Program-made: the position numbers and the translations under genes
Origin: Acidobacteria bacterium 37-71-11
Lineage (GTDB): Bacteria > Acidobacteriota > Thermoanaerobaculia > Thermoanaerobaculales > Thermoanaerobaculaceae
NCBI GenBank assembly: GCA_002279285.1
Contig: NCBR01000034.1
Location: 1 to 24,323, forward strand
DNA: 24,323 bases
Direction: 5' to 3'
Notes under the pieces: generated by a model
The model's input: the letters and a program-made list of their open reading frames with translations, nothing else
Databases searched by the model: none
What the model was told of the DNA's origin: nothing
Shown: one piece after another, positions 7,978 to 15,079 of the stretch
Position numbering within the stretch: position 1 is the stretch's first letter
How the letters are laid out: every line of letters begins with the position of its first letter

Positions 7978-8903
7978 GCACGGTCCTCGTCACCGGCGGC
8001 ACCGGCTTCATCGGCAGCCGGCTCGTCAAGCGCCTGCTGGCGGTCGGGCGGCACGTCCGCGTGATGGCCGTCGCCAACGACCCGCTGCTCGCCAACCTCG
8101 CCGGCGCCGACTGCGAGGTGGTGACCGGAGACATCACCCGGCCGGAGACGCTGGCCGGGCCGCTCGCCGGTGTCGACGCCGTGCTTCACCTTGCCGCGGT
8201 CCTGTACACCGAGGACGCCGCGCTGTTTCGGAGAGTCAACCTCGAAGGGACGGCGCGCCTCGTCGAGGCCGCCGTGGCAGCGGGCGTCGGGCACTTCGTC
8301 TACGTGTCGGCGGCCGCCGCCGGCTACCGGGTCCGCACGACCTACGGCGAAACCAAGTTCCTCGCCGAGCAGATGATGCGGGCGCCGCGCGGCCGGACGA
8401 ACTTCACCATCGTCCGCCCGACGCTGGTGTTCGGGCCCGGGGGCGGCGGGCAGGAGCTCGTCATGTACGTCGAGCGGATGCGCAAGGCCAAGTGGTGCGT
8501 CCCGATCGTCGGCCGCGGCGCGGCGATGAAACGTTGGGTGCACGTCGACGACCTTGTTGAGGGTCTCGCGCTGGTCGTCGATCGCCCGATCGCGTACGGC
8601 AAGACGTACAACTTCGGCGGCGCCGATGCCCACACCATGCGCGCCTATACCGAGATGATCCGCCGCCGTCTCGCCATCGCCAAGCCGGTTGTCCCGGTGC
8701 CGCTCTGGCTGTGCCGGGCCCTCGCCGGACTGCTGCGCCTCGTCCAGCGCCGCCCGCTCCTCAAGCGCGACACGATCGTCGGGGTCACGATGGACGCGGA
8801 CTTCGACATCGAGCCGGCGCGGCGCGAAATCGGCTACGCGCCCATGGCGTTCGAGGAGTGGCTGTTCACCAGGACCGCAGGCGACCCGTTCTGGGAGCCG
8901 TGA
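7974..8903 (+). CDS. NAD-dependent epimerase/dehydratase (extended SDR)
   Basis: A 309-residue extended short-chain dehydrogenase. GGTGFIG (residues 8-14) is the NAD(P)-binding glycine motif. S112 in VSAAAAG and YGETK (Y124, K128) give the catalytic Ser/Tyr/Lys set. VRPTLVFGPGG and RWVHVDDLVEGL are typical of nucleotide-sugar epimerases and related NAD-dependent epimerases. The substrate is not readable; besides nucleotide sugars, proteins of this shape also act on lipids or quinones. The ATG overlaps the stop of the preceding membrane protein gene (ATGA at 7974-7977), so it is the third cistron of that operon. The C-terminus is complete, ending 149 bases before the cytochrome gene. Confidence 0.85.
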   Translation: MSTVLVTGGTGFIGSRLVKRLLAVGRHVRVMAVANDPLLANLAGADCEVVTGDITRPETLAGPLAGVDAVLHLAAVLYTEDAALFRRVNLEGTARLVEAAVAAGVGHFVYVSAAAAGYRVRTTYGETKFLAEQMMRAPRGRTNFTIVRPTLVFGPGGGGQELVMYVERMRKAKWCVPIVGRGAAMKRWVHVDDLVEGLALVVDRPIAYGKTYNFGGADAHTMRAYTEMIRRRLAIAKPVVPVPLWLCRALAGLLRLVQRRPLLKRDTIVGVTMDADFDIEPARREIGYAPMAFEEWLFTRTAGDPFWEP

Positions 8904-8950
8904 GGACGCGCACGACCCCACCTTCGCCCCGGAACCGGATCTGCGCTACA

Positions 8951-8964
8951 TTGACCCAGGTCAA
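8951..8964. promoter_or_regulatory. CRP/FNR-type palindromic operator, TTGACC-CA-GGTCAA
   Basis: A perfect 6-bp inverted repeat with a 2-bp spacer lies 89 bases before the cytochrome ATG. Its 12 symmetric bases are identical to those of the site at 3814-3829. The trailing G gives GGTCAAG at both sites. A CATGCT at 8986-8991 could be a -10 element; the palindrome centre then lies 28.5 bases upstream of it, against 29.5 at the other site. An alternative -10, GCTACA at 8945-8950, would instead put the palindrome over the start site, as for a repressor. Confidence 0.65.
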
Positions 8965-9052
8965 GGAAGTTCCGACAGATCGCCTCATGCTGGCACGAGA
9001 GAGAGTGCCGCATCGGGGCCAAACGCGGAGCGTTCTCAAGGGAGGCGTTGCG

Positions 9053-10519
9053 ATGGGCACCCAGCACGTCCGGCGGACCGGAGTCCTCTTGCCACTCGCT
9101 ATTCTCGGCGTCGCGCTTCTCGTGGCGGCGGCGAGCCACGCCGGGCCGGTCTTTTTCCCCAAGCTCTCGGACGAGAGCGCGGCGTGCAACGACTGCCACA
9201 AGCAGCAGACGCCGGCGATCGTGCAGCAATGGGGCGATTCCAAGCACTTCCGCGGCAACATCGGGTGCTTCGAGTGCCACGGCGCCAAGGCGGGCACGGC
9301 GGGCGCCTACGAGCACAACGGGTTCACGATCCACACGATCGTGACGCCGGCCGAGTGCGCCCGCTGCCACGAGCGCGAGGCCGCCGAGTTCCAGGCGAGC
9401 CGCCACGCCAAGGCGGCCGAGATCCTCGGCTCGCTCGACAACACCCTCGCCGAGGTGGTGGAGGGGAACGCCGCGTTCCACGGCGGGTCCGCGCTGTTGG
9501 TGAACGGCTGCCAGCAGTGCCACGGGTCGACGGTGAAGGTCGACAAGGACGGCCGCCCCACCCCGGACACCTGGCCCAACACCGGGATCGGCCGCATCAA
9601 CCTCGACGGCTCGCGCGGCTCGTGCTCGGCGTGCCACCAGCGCCACACGTTCTCCGCCGCGCAGGCGCGGTACCCCGACACCTGCGGCAAGTGCCACCTC
9701 GGGCCGGACCACCCGCAGAAGGAGATCTACGCCGAGTCCAAGCACGGGATCTCGTTCGCGGCCAACGCCGGCAAGATCAACATCGACCGCCCCAAGTGGG
9801 TCGCCGGCGAGGACTACAGCGTCGGCCCCACCTGCGCCACCTGCCACATGAGCGCCACCAGCGACCAGGGGGTGACGCACAACGTCGGCGACCGCATCTC
9901 GTGGAACAACCGCCCGGAGATCTCGATCCGCGCCGACCTCGCCGACGCCAGGCTCGGCCTGCCTAACCCGACCCCGTGGCAAAAGCGGCGGGTCGCCATG
10001 AAGGACGTCTGCGCCGCCTGCCACGCGCCGGCGTTCGCGGACAGCTTCTACACCCAGTACGACGGCCTGGTGGACCTCTACAACGAGAAGTTCGCCACGC
10101 CCGGCAAGGCGATCTTCGACGCGCTCAAGCAGGGCGGCCTCGCCGGCGACACGCCGTTTGCCCAGAAGGTCGACTGGACCTGGTTCGAACTCTGGCACCA
10201 CGAAGGCAGGCGGGCGCGCCACGGCGCTTCGATGCAGGGCCCCGATTACACGCACTGGCACGGGCTATACGAGGTGGCCAAGTCGTTCTACAGCGAGTTC
10301 ATCCCCGAGGCGCAGGGGCTCGTGGCGAAGGGGATCGCGGCCGGTGGCGCCAAGGCGGCGGCGGCGCACAAGGTCGAGGCGTTGATCGACGCGACCCTGG
10401 CGAGCGACGACCACCGCTGGTTCCTCGGCCGGATGACGCCGGAGGAGAAGGCGGCGCGGGCGAAGCAGCGCGAGGAGTTCAACAAGCGCTACCTCACCCA
10501 GCCGGTGCCGAAGCCGTAG
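9053..10519 (+). CDS. Octaheme cytochrome c, hydroxylamine oxidoreductase (HAO) family
   Basis: A 488-residue protein with a Sec signal peptide (RR, then a hydrophobic stretch at 11-27, likely cleavage near AASHAG). It has exactly eight CxxCH haem motifs: C45, C72, C102, C153, C191, C211, C261 and C320. The C-terminal half has WHHEGRRARHGASMQGPDYTHWHGLYEV split over residues 381-408, a block I recognise from the HAO family. HAO oxidises hydroxylamine in nitrifiers; relatives in non-nitrifiers are proposed or shown to work reductively on hydroxylamine or NO. Whether the haem-crosslinking tyrosine is present (Y399 and Y406 are candidates) needs an alignment. No C-terminal membrane anchor and no NapC/NrfH or c-type partner gene is adjacent. 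GGAGG at 9041-9045 fixes the start; the longer upstream frame has no signal sequence. Confidence 0.88.
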   Translation: MGTQHVRRTGVLLPLAILGVALLVAAASHAGPVFFPKLSDESAACNDCHKQQTPAIVQQWGDSKHFRGNIGCFECHGAKAGTAGAYEHNGFTIHTIVTPAECARCHEREAAEFQASRHAKAAEILGSLDNTLAEVVEGNAAFHGGSALLVNGCQQCHGSTVKVDKDGRPTPDTWPNTGIGRINLDGSRGSCSACHQRHTFSAAQARYPDTCGKCHLGPDHPQKEIYAESKHGISFAANAGKINIDRPKWVAGEDYSVGPTCATCHMSATSDQGVTHNVGDRISWNNRPEISIRADLADARLGLPNPTPWQKRRVAMKDVCAACHAPAFADSFYTQYDGLVDLYNEKFATPGKAIFDALKQGGLAGDTPFAQKVDWTWFELWHHEGRRARHGASMQGPDYTHWHGLYEVAKSFYSEFIPEAQGLVAKGIAAGGAKAAAAHKVEALIDATLASDDHRWFLGRMTPEEKAARAKQREEFNKRYLTQPVPKP

Positions 10520-10543
10520 CCCAGGTCGCGGCCGCAGCAAATG

Positions 10544-10573
10544 AACGGCCCCCGGCGTACGCCGGGGGCCGTT
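10544..10573. terminator. 30-bp perfect palindrome, probable bidirectional terminator
   Basis: Fourteen bases (AACGGCCCCCGGCG) pair with their exact complement across a central TA. The palindrome lies 24 bases after the cytochrome stop and 35 bases beyond the stop of the convergent OmpA-type gene. The stem is very GC-rich. Only two Us follow it on each strand, so it is not a textbook intrinsic terminator, but its place between convergent genes supports the role. Confidence 0.6.
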
Positions 10574-10608
10574 GCGATTCGCGGTGCAGCGACCTGACCG
10601 GCCGCGGG

Positions 10609-11250
10609 CTACATCAGGACGACGAGCGTCACCCTGCGGTTCTGCGCGCGCCCCTCCTTGGTCTTGTTGTCCGCGATCGGCTTGGCGGCGCCGTACGAGA
10701 TGGCGTTCATGCGGTGGAGCGGAAAACCGTGCTGCATGTTGAGGTACCGCATGACGGTCTCGGCGCGCTCCTGGCCGAGCTTGAGGTTGTACGCGGCCGA
10801 CCCGAGGCTGTCGGTGTGGCCCTGGATCTCGACGTAGACGTTCTTGTTCTCGGTGCGGATCTTCTCGGCGAAGGCGTCGAGCGCCGCCTTGGCCGGAGCC
10901 GAGAGCTCGCTGCGGTTGAAGCCGAACTTGACCGCGTCGTCGGTGAGCGTGACCTCGTAGAGGAACTTGCCCTTGGCGAGCTTGCCGGCTTCCTGTGCGC
11001 GAGTCAGCGCGTCGCGCGCCGTGTCGGAGAGCTGGGCGAGCTTGGCGTTCTGCTCGCCGTCCGAGGTCTTCAGCGCGGCGACGTCCATCTGCGTGGCCTC
11101 GACCTGCTTCTGCACCTCACCGACCTTGACGTCGGTGGCCTTCGACGCCTGGCCCACCTGGTCCTGAACGTAGGTTTTCGTGGCGCACCCGGACGCTCCG
11201 AGCGCCAGCACCACACCCCCAACAAGGACCGCCAAAGCTTGTGTTCTCAT
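10609..11250 (-). CDS. OmpA-family peptidoglycan-associated lipoprotein
   Basis: A 213-residue protein. The signal peptide ends in the lipobox LGASGC, with C22 as the lipidated residue and alanine at +2, predicting outer-membrane sorting. Residues 30-95 form an alanine-rich helical or coiled-coil segment (VGEVQKQVEATQMDVAAL...). The C-terminal OmpA domain has FGFNRSELS, IQGHTDSLGSAAYNLKLGQERAETV and GRAQNRRVTLVVLM, including the Asp (HTD) and Arg (NRRV) that bind diaminopimelate in peptidoglycan. It probably tethers the outer membrane to the cell wall. A strong GGAGG lies just before the ATG (plus-strand 11256-11260). It diverges from a sigma-54 activator gene and has a -24/-12 promoter at 11304-11319, so it is a likely target of that activator. 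Confidence 0.9.
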   Translation of the reverse strand: MRTQALAVLVGGVVLALGASGCATKTYVQDQVGQASKATDVKVGEVQKQVEATQMDVAALKTSDGEQNAKLAQLSDTARDALTRAQEAGKLAKGKFLYEVTLTDDAVKFGFNRSELSAPAKAALDAFAEKIRTENKNVYVEIQGHTDSLGSAAYNLKLGQERAETVMRYLNMQHGFPLHRMNAISYGAAKPIADNKTKEGRAQNRRVTLVVLM

Positions 11251-11303
11251 CGTTTCCTCCCGGCCGAGATGGTTGACGTAGGTCTCGATCCGACCATCAG
11301 TTC

Positions 11304-11319
11304 TGCGAGGATCATGCCA
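11304..11319 (-). promoter_or_regulatory. Sigma-54 (-24/-12) promoter for the OmpA-type lipoprotein
   Basis: On the minus strand the sequence is TGGCATG-ATCC-TCGCA, against the consensus TGGCACG-N4-TTGCA. The invariant GG and GC are exactly 10 bases apart, and two of the twelve consensus bases differ. The predicted start is near 11293, leaving a leader of about 43 bases with a good Shine-Dalgarno. The adjacent divergent gene encodes a sigma-54 activator. Confidence 0.65.
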
Positions 11320-11344
11320 CTCACTACTGCCTGCGCAATGTATT

Positions 11345-11373
11345 GAACGTGTTGATGTTCCATTCATATGAAC
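11345..11373. promoter_or_regulatory. Candidate activator-binding region (GAAC-N8-GTTC-N9-GAAC)
   Basis: Three alternating half-sites, GAAC at 11345-11348, GTTC at 11357-11360 and GAAC at 11370-11373, lie 50-80 bases upstream of the predicted sigma-54 start. The short palindrome TTCATATGAA (11363-11372) sits inside. The position suits an upstream activator sequence for the neighbouring response regulator, but there is no direct evidence of binding. Confidence 0.3.
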
Positions 11374-11569
11374 AGAGATGGGCCGAGCGCTGGCACAAAC
11401 TCCGGCCGGGCATTTTTCCCGGGGTGCGGAGCACCCACGCGTCCCCCAGCCGCGCCGGCGCACCGGTTGCCCGGTTCTCGCCGTCTGATGCTGCAGGTGC
11501 GCCTGGACTTGCGCTACAGTGGGAGGCTGCCCGGGAAATTTTCCCTTGAGGGTGTGACGGGGAGCGACG

Positions 11570-12943
11570 ATGAGTGAGAAGCCCCTGACGATCCTGGTGG
11601 TGGACGACGAAGCCGCGATGCGCGAGGTGCTTGACATGCGCCTTGCCGAGTGGGGGCACCGCGTCCTCCTCGCGAGCGACGGCGTCGAAGCCGCCCTGAT
11701 GGCCGAGCGCGAGCGACCCGACGCGGTCATTTCGGACGTCCAGCTCCCGGGCCTCGGGGGACTCGAGCTGCTGCAGGCGCTCAAGGCCGGCGAAAGCGAG
11801 CGGCCCGTCATCCTCATCACCGCCTACGGCAGCATCGACGCGGCGGTCGAGGCGATGAAGCTCGGCGCCCGCGATTTCCTTACCAAACCTCTGGACTACG
11901 CCAAGCTGCGGGTTACGCTGGCGGCGCTCGGCGCCGAGCTGGAACGCCGTGGCCAGGTCCACCGGCTCGAGTCCGCCCTGGAGAAGGGGGCCGGGCTGGC
12001 CGCGATCGTCGGGCGCAGCCAGCGGATGCGCGAAGCGTTCAAGCTGATCGAGGCGGTGGCCGCGAGCGACGCGTCGGTCATCGTGACCGGCGAGAGCGGC
12101 ACCGGCAAGGAGCTCGTCGCGCGCGCCATCCACGATCTCGGCCGGCGCGCGAGCAGGCCGTTCATCGCCGTCAACGTCGCCGCGATCCCCGAGGGTCTCG
12201 CGGAGAGCGAGCTGTTCGGCCACGAGAAGGGCGCCTTCTCCGGGGCGGTGGCCGCGCGCCCCGGCTGCTTCGAGCTGGCCGACGCCGGGACGCTCTTCCT
12301 CGACGAGGTGACCGAGATGCCAGCGGCGCTGCAGACCAAGCTCCTGCGCGTCCTCGAAGGCGGCCGGCTGCGGCGGGTCGGCGGCACCAGGGAGATGCGG
12401 TTCGACGTCCGCGTGATCGCGGCGACCAACCGCGATCCGGCGCAGGCGGTCGAGCTGGGGGTCCTGCGGCGCGACCTCTTCTACCGGCTCAACGTGTTCA
12501 CCGTCCCGCTCCCGCCGCTGCGCGAGCGCGAAGGCGACGTGGTCCTGCTCGCCCAGCACTTCGTGCGTCAGTTCAACGCGAAGCACGGCGCCCGCGTCGA
12601 GGGGCTCGGTCGGGACGCGGAGCGGACGATGCGCAACTACGCGTGGCCCGGCAACGTGCGCGAGCTGCGGAACGTGATCGAGCGGGCGGTCATCCTGGCG
12701 CGGAGCGGTTGGATCGAGGCCAACCACCTGCCGCCGTTTCTCCTGGGCGGCGGCCCCGAAGGCGACGACGGGATCGTCATCCCCGCCGGCGCGACCGCAG
12801 CCGAGGCCGAACGCCTTCTCATCCTCGAGACCCTGAAGCGGGCCGGAAACAACAAGGCCGGGGCCGCACGAGCGCTCGGCATGGACGTCAAGACGATCCG
12901 CAACAAGCTCAAGGCGTATGGCATCGGTCCGGCCGAGCCATGA
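11570..12943 (+). CDS. Sigma-54-dependent response regulator (NtrC/GlrR-like)
   Basis: A 457-residue activator with three domains. The receiver has the acidic pair D12/D13 and phospho-acceptor D56 (ISDVQLP), then TAY and K in LTKPLDY. The AAA+ domain has Walker A GESGTGKE (174-181), GAFSGA (221-226, a serine variant of the sigma-54-contacting GAFTGA loop), Walker B LFLDE (242-246), and FYRLNVF and WPGNVREL near its end. A Fis-type helix-turn-helix is at about 425-450 (NNKAGAARALGMDVKTIRNKLKAYGI, split here by domain position). It should activate sigma-54 promoters when phosphorylated. It overlaps the sensor kinase gene by ATGA. The -24/-12 promoter of the divergent OmpA-type gene is the obvious local target. 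Confidence 0.93.
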   Translation: MSEKPLTILVVDDEAAMREVLDMRLAEWGHRVLLASDGVEAALMAERERPDAVISDVQLPGLGGLELLQALKAGESERPVILITAYGSIDAAVEAMKLGARDFLTKPLDYAKLRVTLAALGAELERRGQVHRLESALEKGAGLAAIVGRSQRMREAFKLIEAVAASDASVIVTGESGTGKELVARAIHDLGRRASRPFIAVNVAAIPEGLAESELFGHEKGAFSGAVAARPGCFELADAGTLFLDEVTEMPAALQTKLLRVLEGGRLRRVGGTREMRFDVRVIAATNRDPAQAVELGVLRRDLFYRLNVFTVPLPPLREREGDVVLLAQHFVRQFNAKHGARVEGLGRDAERTMRNYAWPGNVRELRNVIERAVILARSGWIEANHLPPFLLGGGPEGDDGIVIPAGATAAEAERLLILETLKRAGNNKAGAARALGMDVKTIRNKLKAYGIGPAEP

Positions 12944-14440
12944 GAGTCGCCACCAAGGTCGCCACCGGCTCCGGGCTGCTCGCCGCCGTCCTCATCGGCG
13001 TCCTCGGCTACTTCGTGCTCCTGGTGCGCCAGCTCGTCGTGGCCAACCAGGAGCTCACCGCCGTCCACTTCCGCGTCACGACCGTTGCGCTCGATCTCCT
13101 GCACCAGGTCGACCAGATCGAGGTCAACGCCCGCAAGTTCTACGTCACCCGCGACGCCGCCTACGCCGACCGCGTGGCCAGGGCGCGCGACGACTTCGCC
13201 GCCGGCCTCGCCGAGCTGCGGGCGCTGGCCTCCCGCGGCGCGGACGCGGATCCGGTCGCGCGCCTCGACGAACTCTGGAGGCAGTTCGCGTTCGCCTCGG
13301 TCCCGGCGCCGGAGATGGCGGCGCGCCTCGCCGGGATCGCCGATTCGAGACTTTCCGAGGTGCTGGCAACGCCGATCGAACGGCTCAACCGCCAGACCTG
13401 GGCCGTGCTCAACGCATCGCGCCAGGGGATCGCGGCGCAGGTCGCGAGCGTCGCCGGCGCCGGGCGCGAGGCCGAGTGGATCTCCTTCGCGATCGCCGGC
13501 ATCGCCGTCCTGCTCGCGGTGCTGATCGTGGTGCTCACCGTCCGTTCGATCCGAGAACCGTTGAAGCGGCTCATCGAAGGGACCCGAAAGGTCGCGAGCG
13601 GCGAGTTCACCTACCAACTCGCCGCCACCGAGGGCGACGAGTTCGCGGCGCTCGCCGAGGACTTCAACACGATGGTGCGCCGCCTCGGCGAGCTCGACCG
13701 GATGAAGCGGGGCTTCGTCTCCCACGTCTCGCACGAGCTCAAGACCCCGCTGGTCGCGATGCAGGAGACCAACCGCCTGCTCCTCGACGGCCTCCCCTTC
13801 CGCGATGATCGCGAACCTCCTCGACCTCGCGCGGGTCGAGTCCGGCGGCATGAGCTACGACATCCGCCCGCACGACCTCGGGGCGCTCGCCCGCGACGCG
13901 ACCGCCGAGCTCGAGGCGCTGGCGCACGAGCGCGGCGTGCCCTGCGAGCTCGACCTCCCGCGGGCGCCCGTGGTCGTCGGGTGCGACGCCGACCGCGTGA
14001 CGCAAGTCCTCGTCAACCTCGTCGACAACGCGGTGAAGTTCTCGCCGCAGGGCCGGCCGGTCACAGTCGGGGTGCGGCTCGAGTCGGCGCTCCCGGCCGA
14101 CACACCGCGCGTTGTCGCCGCGGCACTCGGCCCCTTGCGGTCCGGCCCGTTCGCGGCGGTTCGCGTCGCGGACCTCGGGGCGGGCGTTCCCGACCGCGAA
14201 AAGCTGCGCGTGTTCGAGAAGTTCCGCCAGGCGCACACGGGCTCCAAGCGAGCCGGCGCCGGCGTCGGCCTCGGCCTCGCCATCTCCGCCGAGATCGTCC
14301 GAGCGCACGCCGGCGCGATCTGGGTCGCCGACAACCACCCCTGCGGCAGCGTCTTCGTGGTCCTCCTCCCGGTCGCCCAGCCCGGGGCGGAGCGCTCCGA
14401 CGCCGGAGGCGCTACCATCGAGCCGACGCATGAGGCTTGA
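12940..14440 (+). pseudogene. Sensor histidine kinase with a disrupted reading frame
   Basis: The ATG overlaps the regulator stop (ATGA). The first frame encodes TM1 (about 11-30), a helical periplasmic sensor of roughly 150 residues, TM2 (about 181-203), a HAMP domain and the phosphorylation site SHELKTP with H265, up to DGLPF (residue 287, base 13800). From there the kinase sequence continues in the next frame at 13805 (MIANLLDLARVESGG) and runs to the TGA at 14438-14440. The first frame otherwise drifts into Arg/Pro-rich nonsense to 14433. About 21-25 residues of the second dimerisation helix are missing, consistent with a net loss of 3n+2 bases (about 65-75). If real, the kinase is inactive; an assembly or consensus error is equally possible. 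The reading intent is a GlrK/QseE-like kinase. Confidence 0.85.
13805..14440 (+). CDS. Histidine kinase catalytic (HATPase) part, out of frame with the N-terminal part
   Basis: This 211-residue frame holds the end of the dimerisation helix and a complete ATP-binding domain: N box QVLVNLVDNAVKFS, G1 box VADLGAGVPD (a variant of DxGxG), F box VFEKFRQAH, G2 box GAGVGLGLAI and the final strand GSVFVVLLP. It begins at an ATG that has no ribosome site of its own, inside what should be one continuous kinase gene, so I read it as the displaced second half rather than as an independent gene. It overlaps the following lipoprotein gene by 11 bases. Confidence 0.7.
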   Translation: MIANLLDLARVESGGMSYDIRPHDLGALARDATAELEALAHERGVPCELDLPRAPVVVGCDADRVTQVLVNLVDNAVKFSPQGRPVTVGVRLESALPADTPRVVAAALGPLRSGPFAAVRVADLGAGVPDREKLRVFEKFRQAHTGSKRAGAGVGLGLAISAEIVRAHAGAIWVADNHPCGSVFVVLLPVAQPGAERSDAGGATIEPTHEA

Positions 14441-14981
14441 ACTCCGCTGCCTGCCCGCACTCGCCCTCGCACTGGCGAGCTGCGCCACGGTCCCCTCCGT
14501 GGCGGACCGCGAGTTCAGGTCGGGCGACTACGCCGCGGCTGCGGCGGCCTACGAGGAGGCGCTGCGCACCGACCCGAAGGCGCGCGACAACCCGGCCCTG
14601 GGCCTCCGCCTGGGCCTGTCGTACGCCCGTCCCGGCACGCCCGCACACGACCCGGTGCGCGCCGCAGCGGTGCTCAGGGATCTCGAGACCCGCTTCCCGA
14701 AGACACCGGAGGCGAGACAGGCTGCGCTGCTCCTTCCCCAGATCGACTACGAGGCCGACCTCGAGGGCGCCGCCGCGGTGACCGCCGCGCGCATCGCGGA
14801 ACTCCAGCAGGCGCTCGCGAGGTCGCAGCGGGAGACCCGCGCCCTCGATGCCGCGGTCAAGACCGAGACGGAGCAGGTCCAACGCCTGAAGGCGCTGCTC
14901 GCTGAGCGCGAGGCGCAGCTCCGGCGCGTCCGCGACGAGCTCGAACAGCTCAAACGCATCGACCTGGAACGCGCGCCGTAG
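14430..14981 (+). CDS. Small lipoprotein with coiled-coil C-terminus (QseG-like position)
   Basis: A 183-residue protein whose signal peptide ends in LALASC, with C18 as the lipidation site. Residues 25-105 look like one or two TPR-type helical repeats (REFRSGDYAAAAAAYEEALRTDP). Residues 115-183 form a charged coiled coil (ARIAELQQALARSQRETRAL...). It overlaps the kinase end by 11 bases and closes the operon. In enterobacteria the QseE/QseF (GlrK/GlrR) sigma-54 pair is encoded with the outer-membrane lipoprotein QseG, which binds the kinase. This gene has the same context and general build, but I see no clear sequence identity, so equivalence is inferred. Confidence 0.75.
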   Translation: MRLELRCLPALALALASCATVPSVADREFRSGDYAAAAAAYEEALRTDPKARDNPALGLRLGLSYARPGTPAHDPVRAAAVLRDLETRFPKTPEARQAALLLPQIDYEADLEGAAAVTAARIAELQQALARSQRETRALDAAVKTETEQVQRLKALLAEREAQLRRVRDELEQLKRIDLERAP

Positions 14982-15079
14982 CGCACCCACCGCGCCCGCA
15001 GCCGCACGTTCCTTCCCCTCTTTCACCGCGTGCGACCGCAATGCGAGAGGCCAGCACCGCGCGAACCGGGCGCCAACCC

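Larger units (their letters stand above)
11251..11569. other. Divergent regulatory gap between the OmpA-type lipoprotein and the response regulator
   Basis: This 319-base gap has no convincing gene. Read left to right it holds the lipoprotein Shine-Dalgarno (11256-11260), a -24/-12 promoter on the minus strand (11304-11319), three alternating GAAC/GTTC half-sites (11345-11373), a hairpin GGGTGC-GGA-GCACCC (11422-11436), a possible -10 element TACAGT for the response regulator (11515-11520), the palindrome GGGAAA-T-TTTCCC (11533-11545) and the regulator's GGGGAG ribosome site (11559-11564). The last palindrome lies in the expected leader and could be an operator. Confidence 0.5.

Noticed and set aside
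8991..9009. A second sigma-54 promoter (TGGCACG) before the cytochrome gene
   Set aside because: TGGCACG matches the -24 element exactly, but the next GC is 13 rather than 10 bases after the GG. The sequence is better read as a weak inverted repeat GGCAC-N8-GTGCC.
11391..11406. A sigma-54 promoter (TGGCAC) on the + strand for the response regulator
   Set aside because: No TTGC-like -12 element at the required spacing; CCGG is found there instead.
11422..11436. Hairpin GGGTGC-GGA-GCACCC as a terminator
   Set aside because: No gene ends near it and no U-tract follows on either strand.
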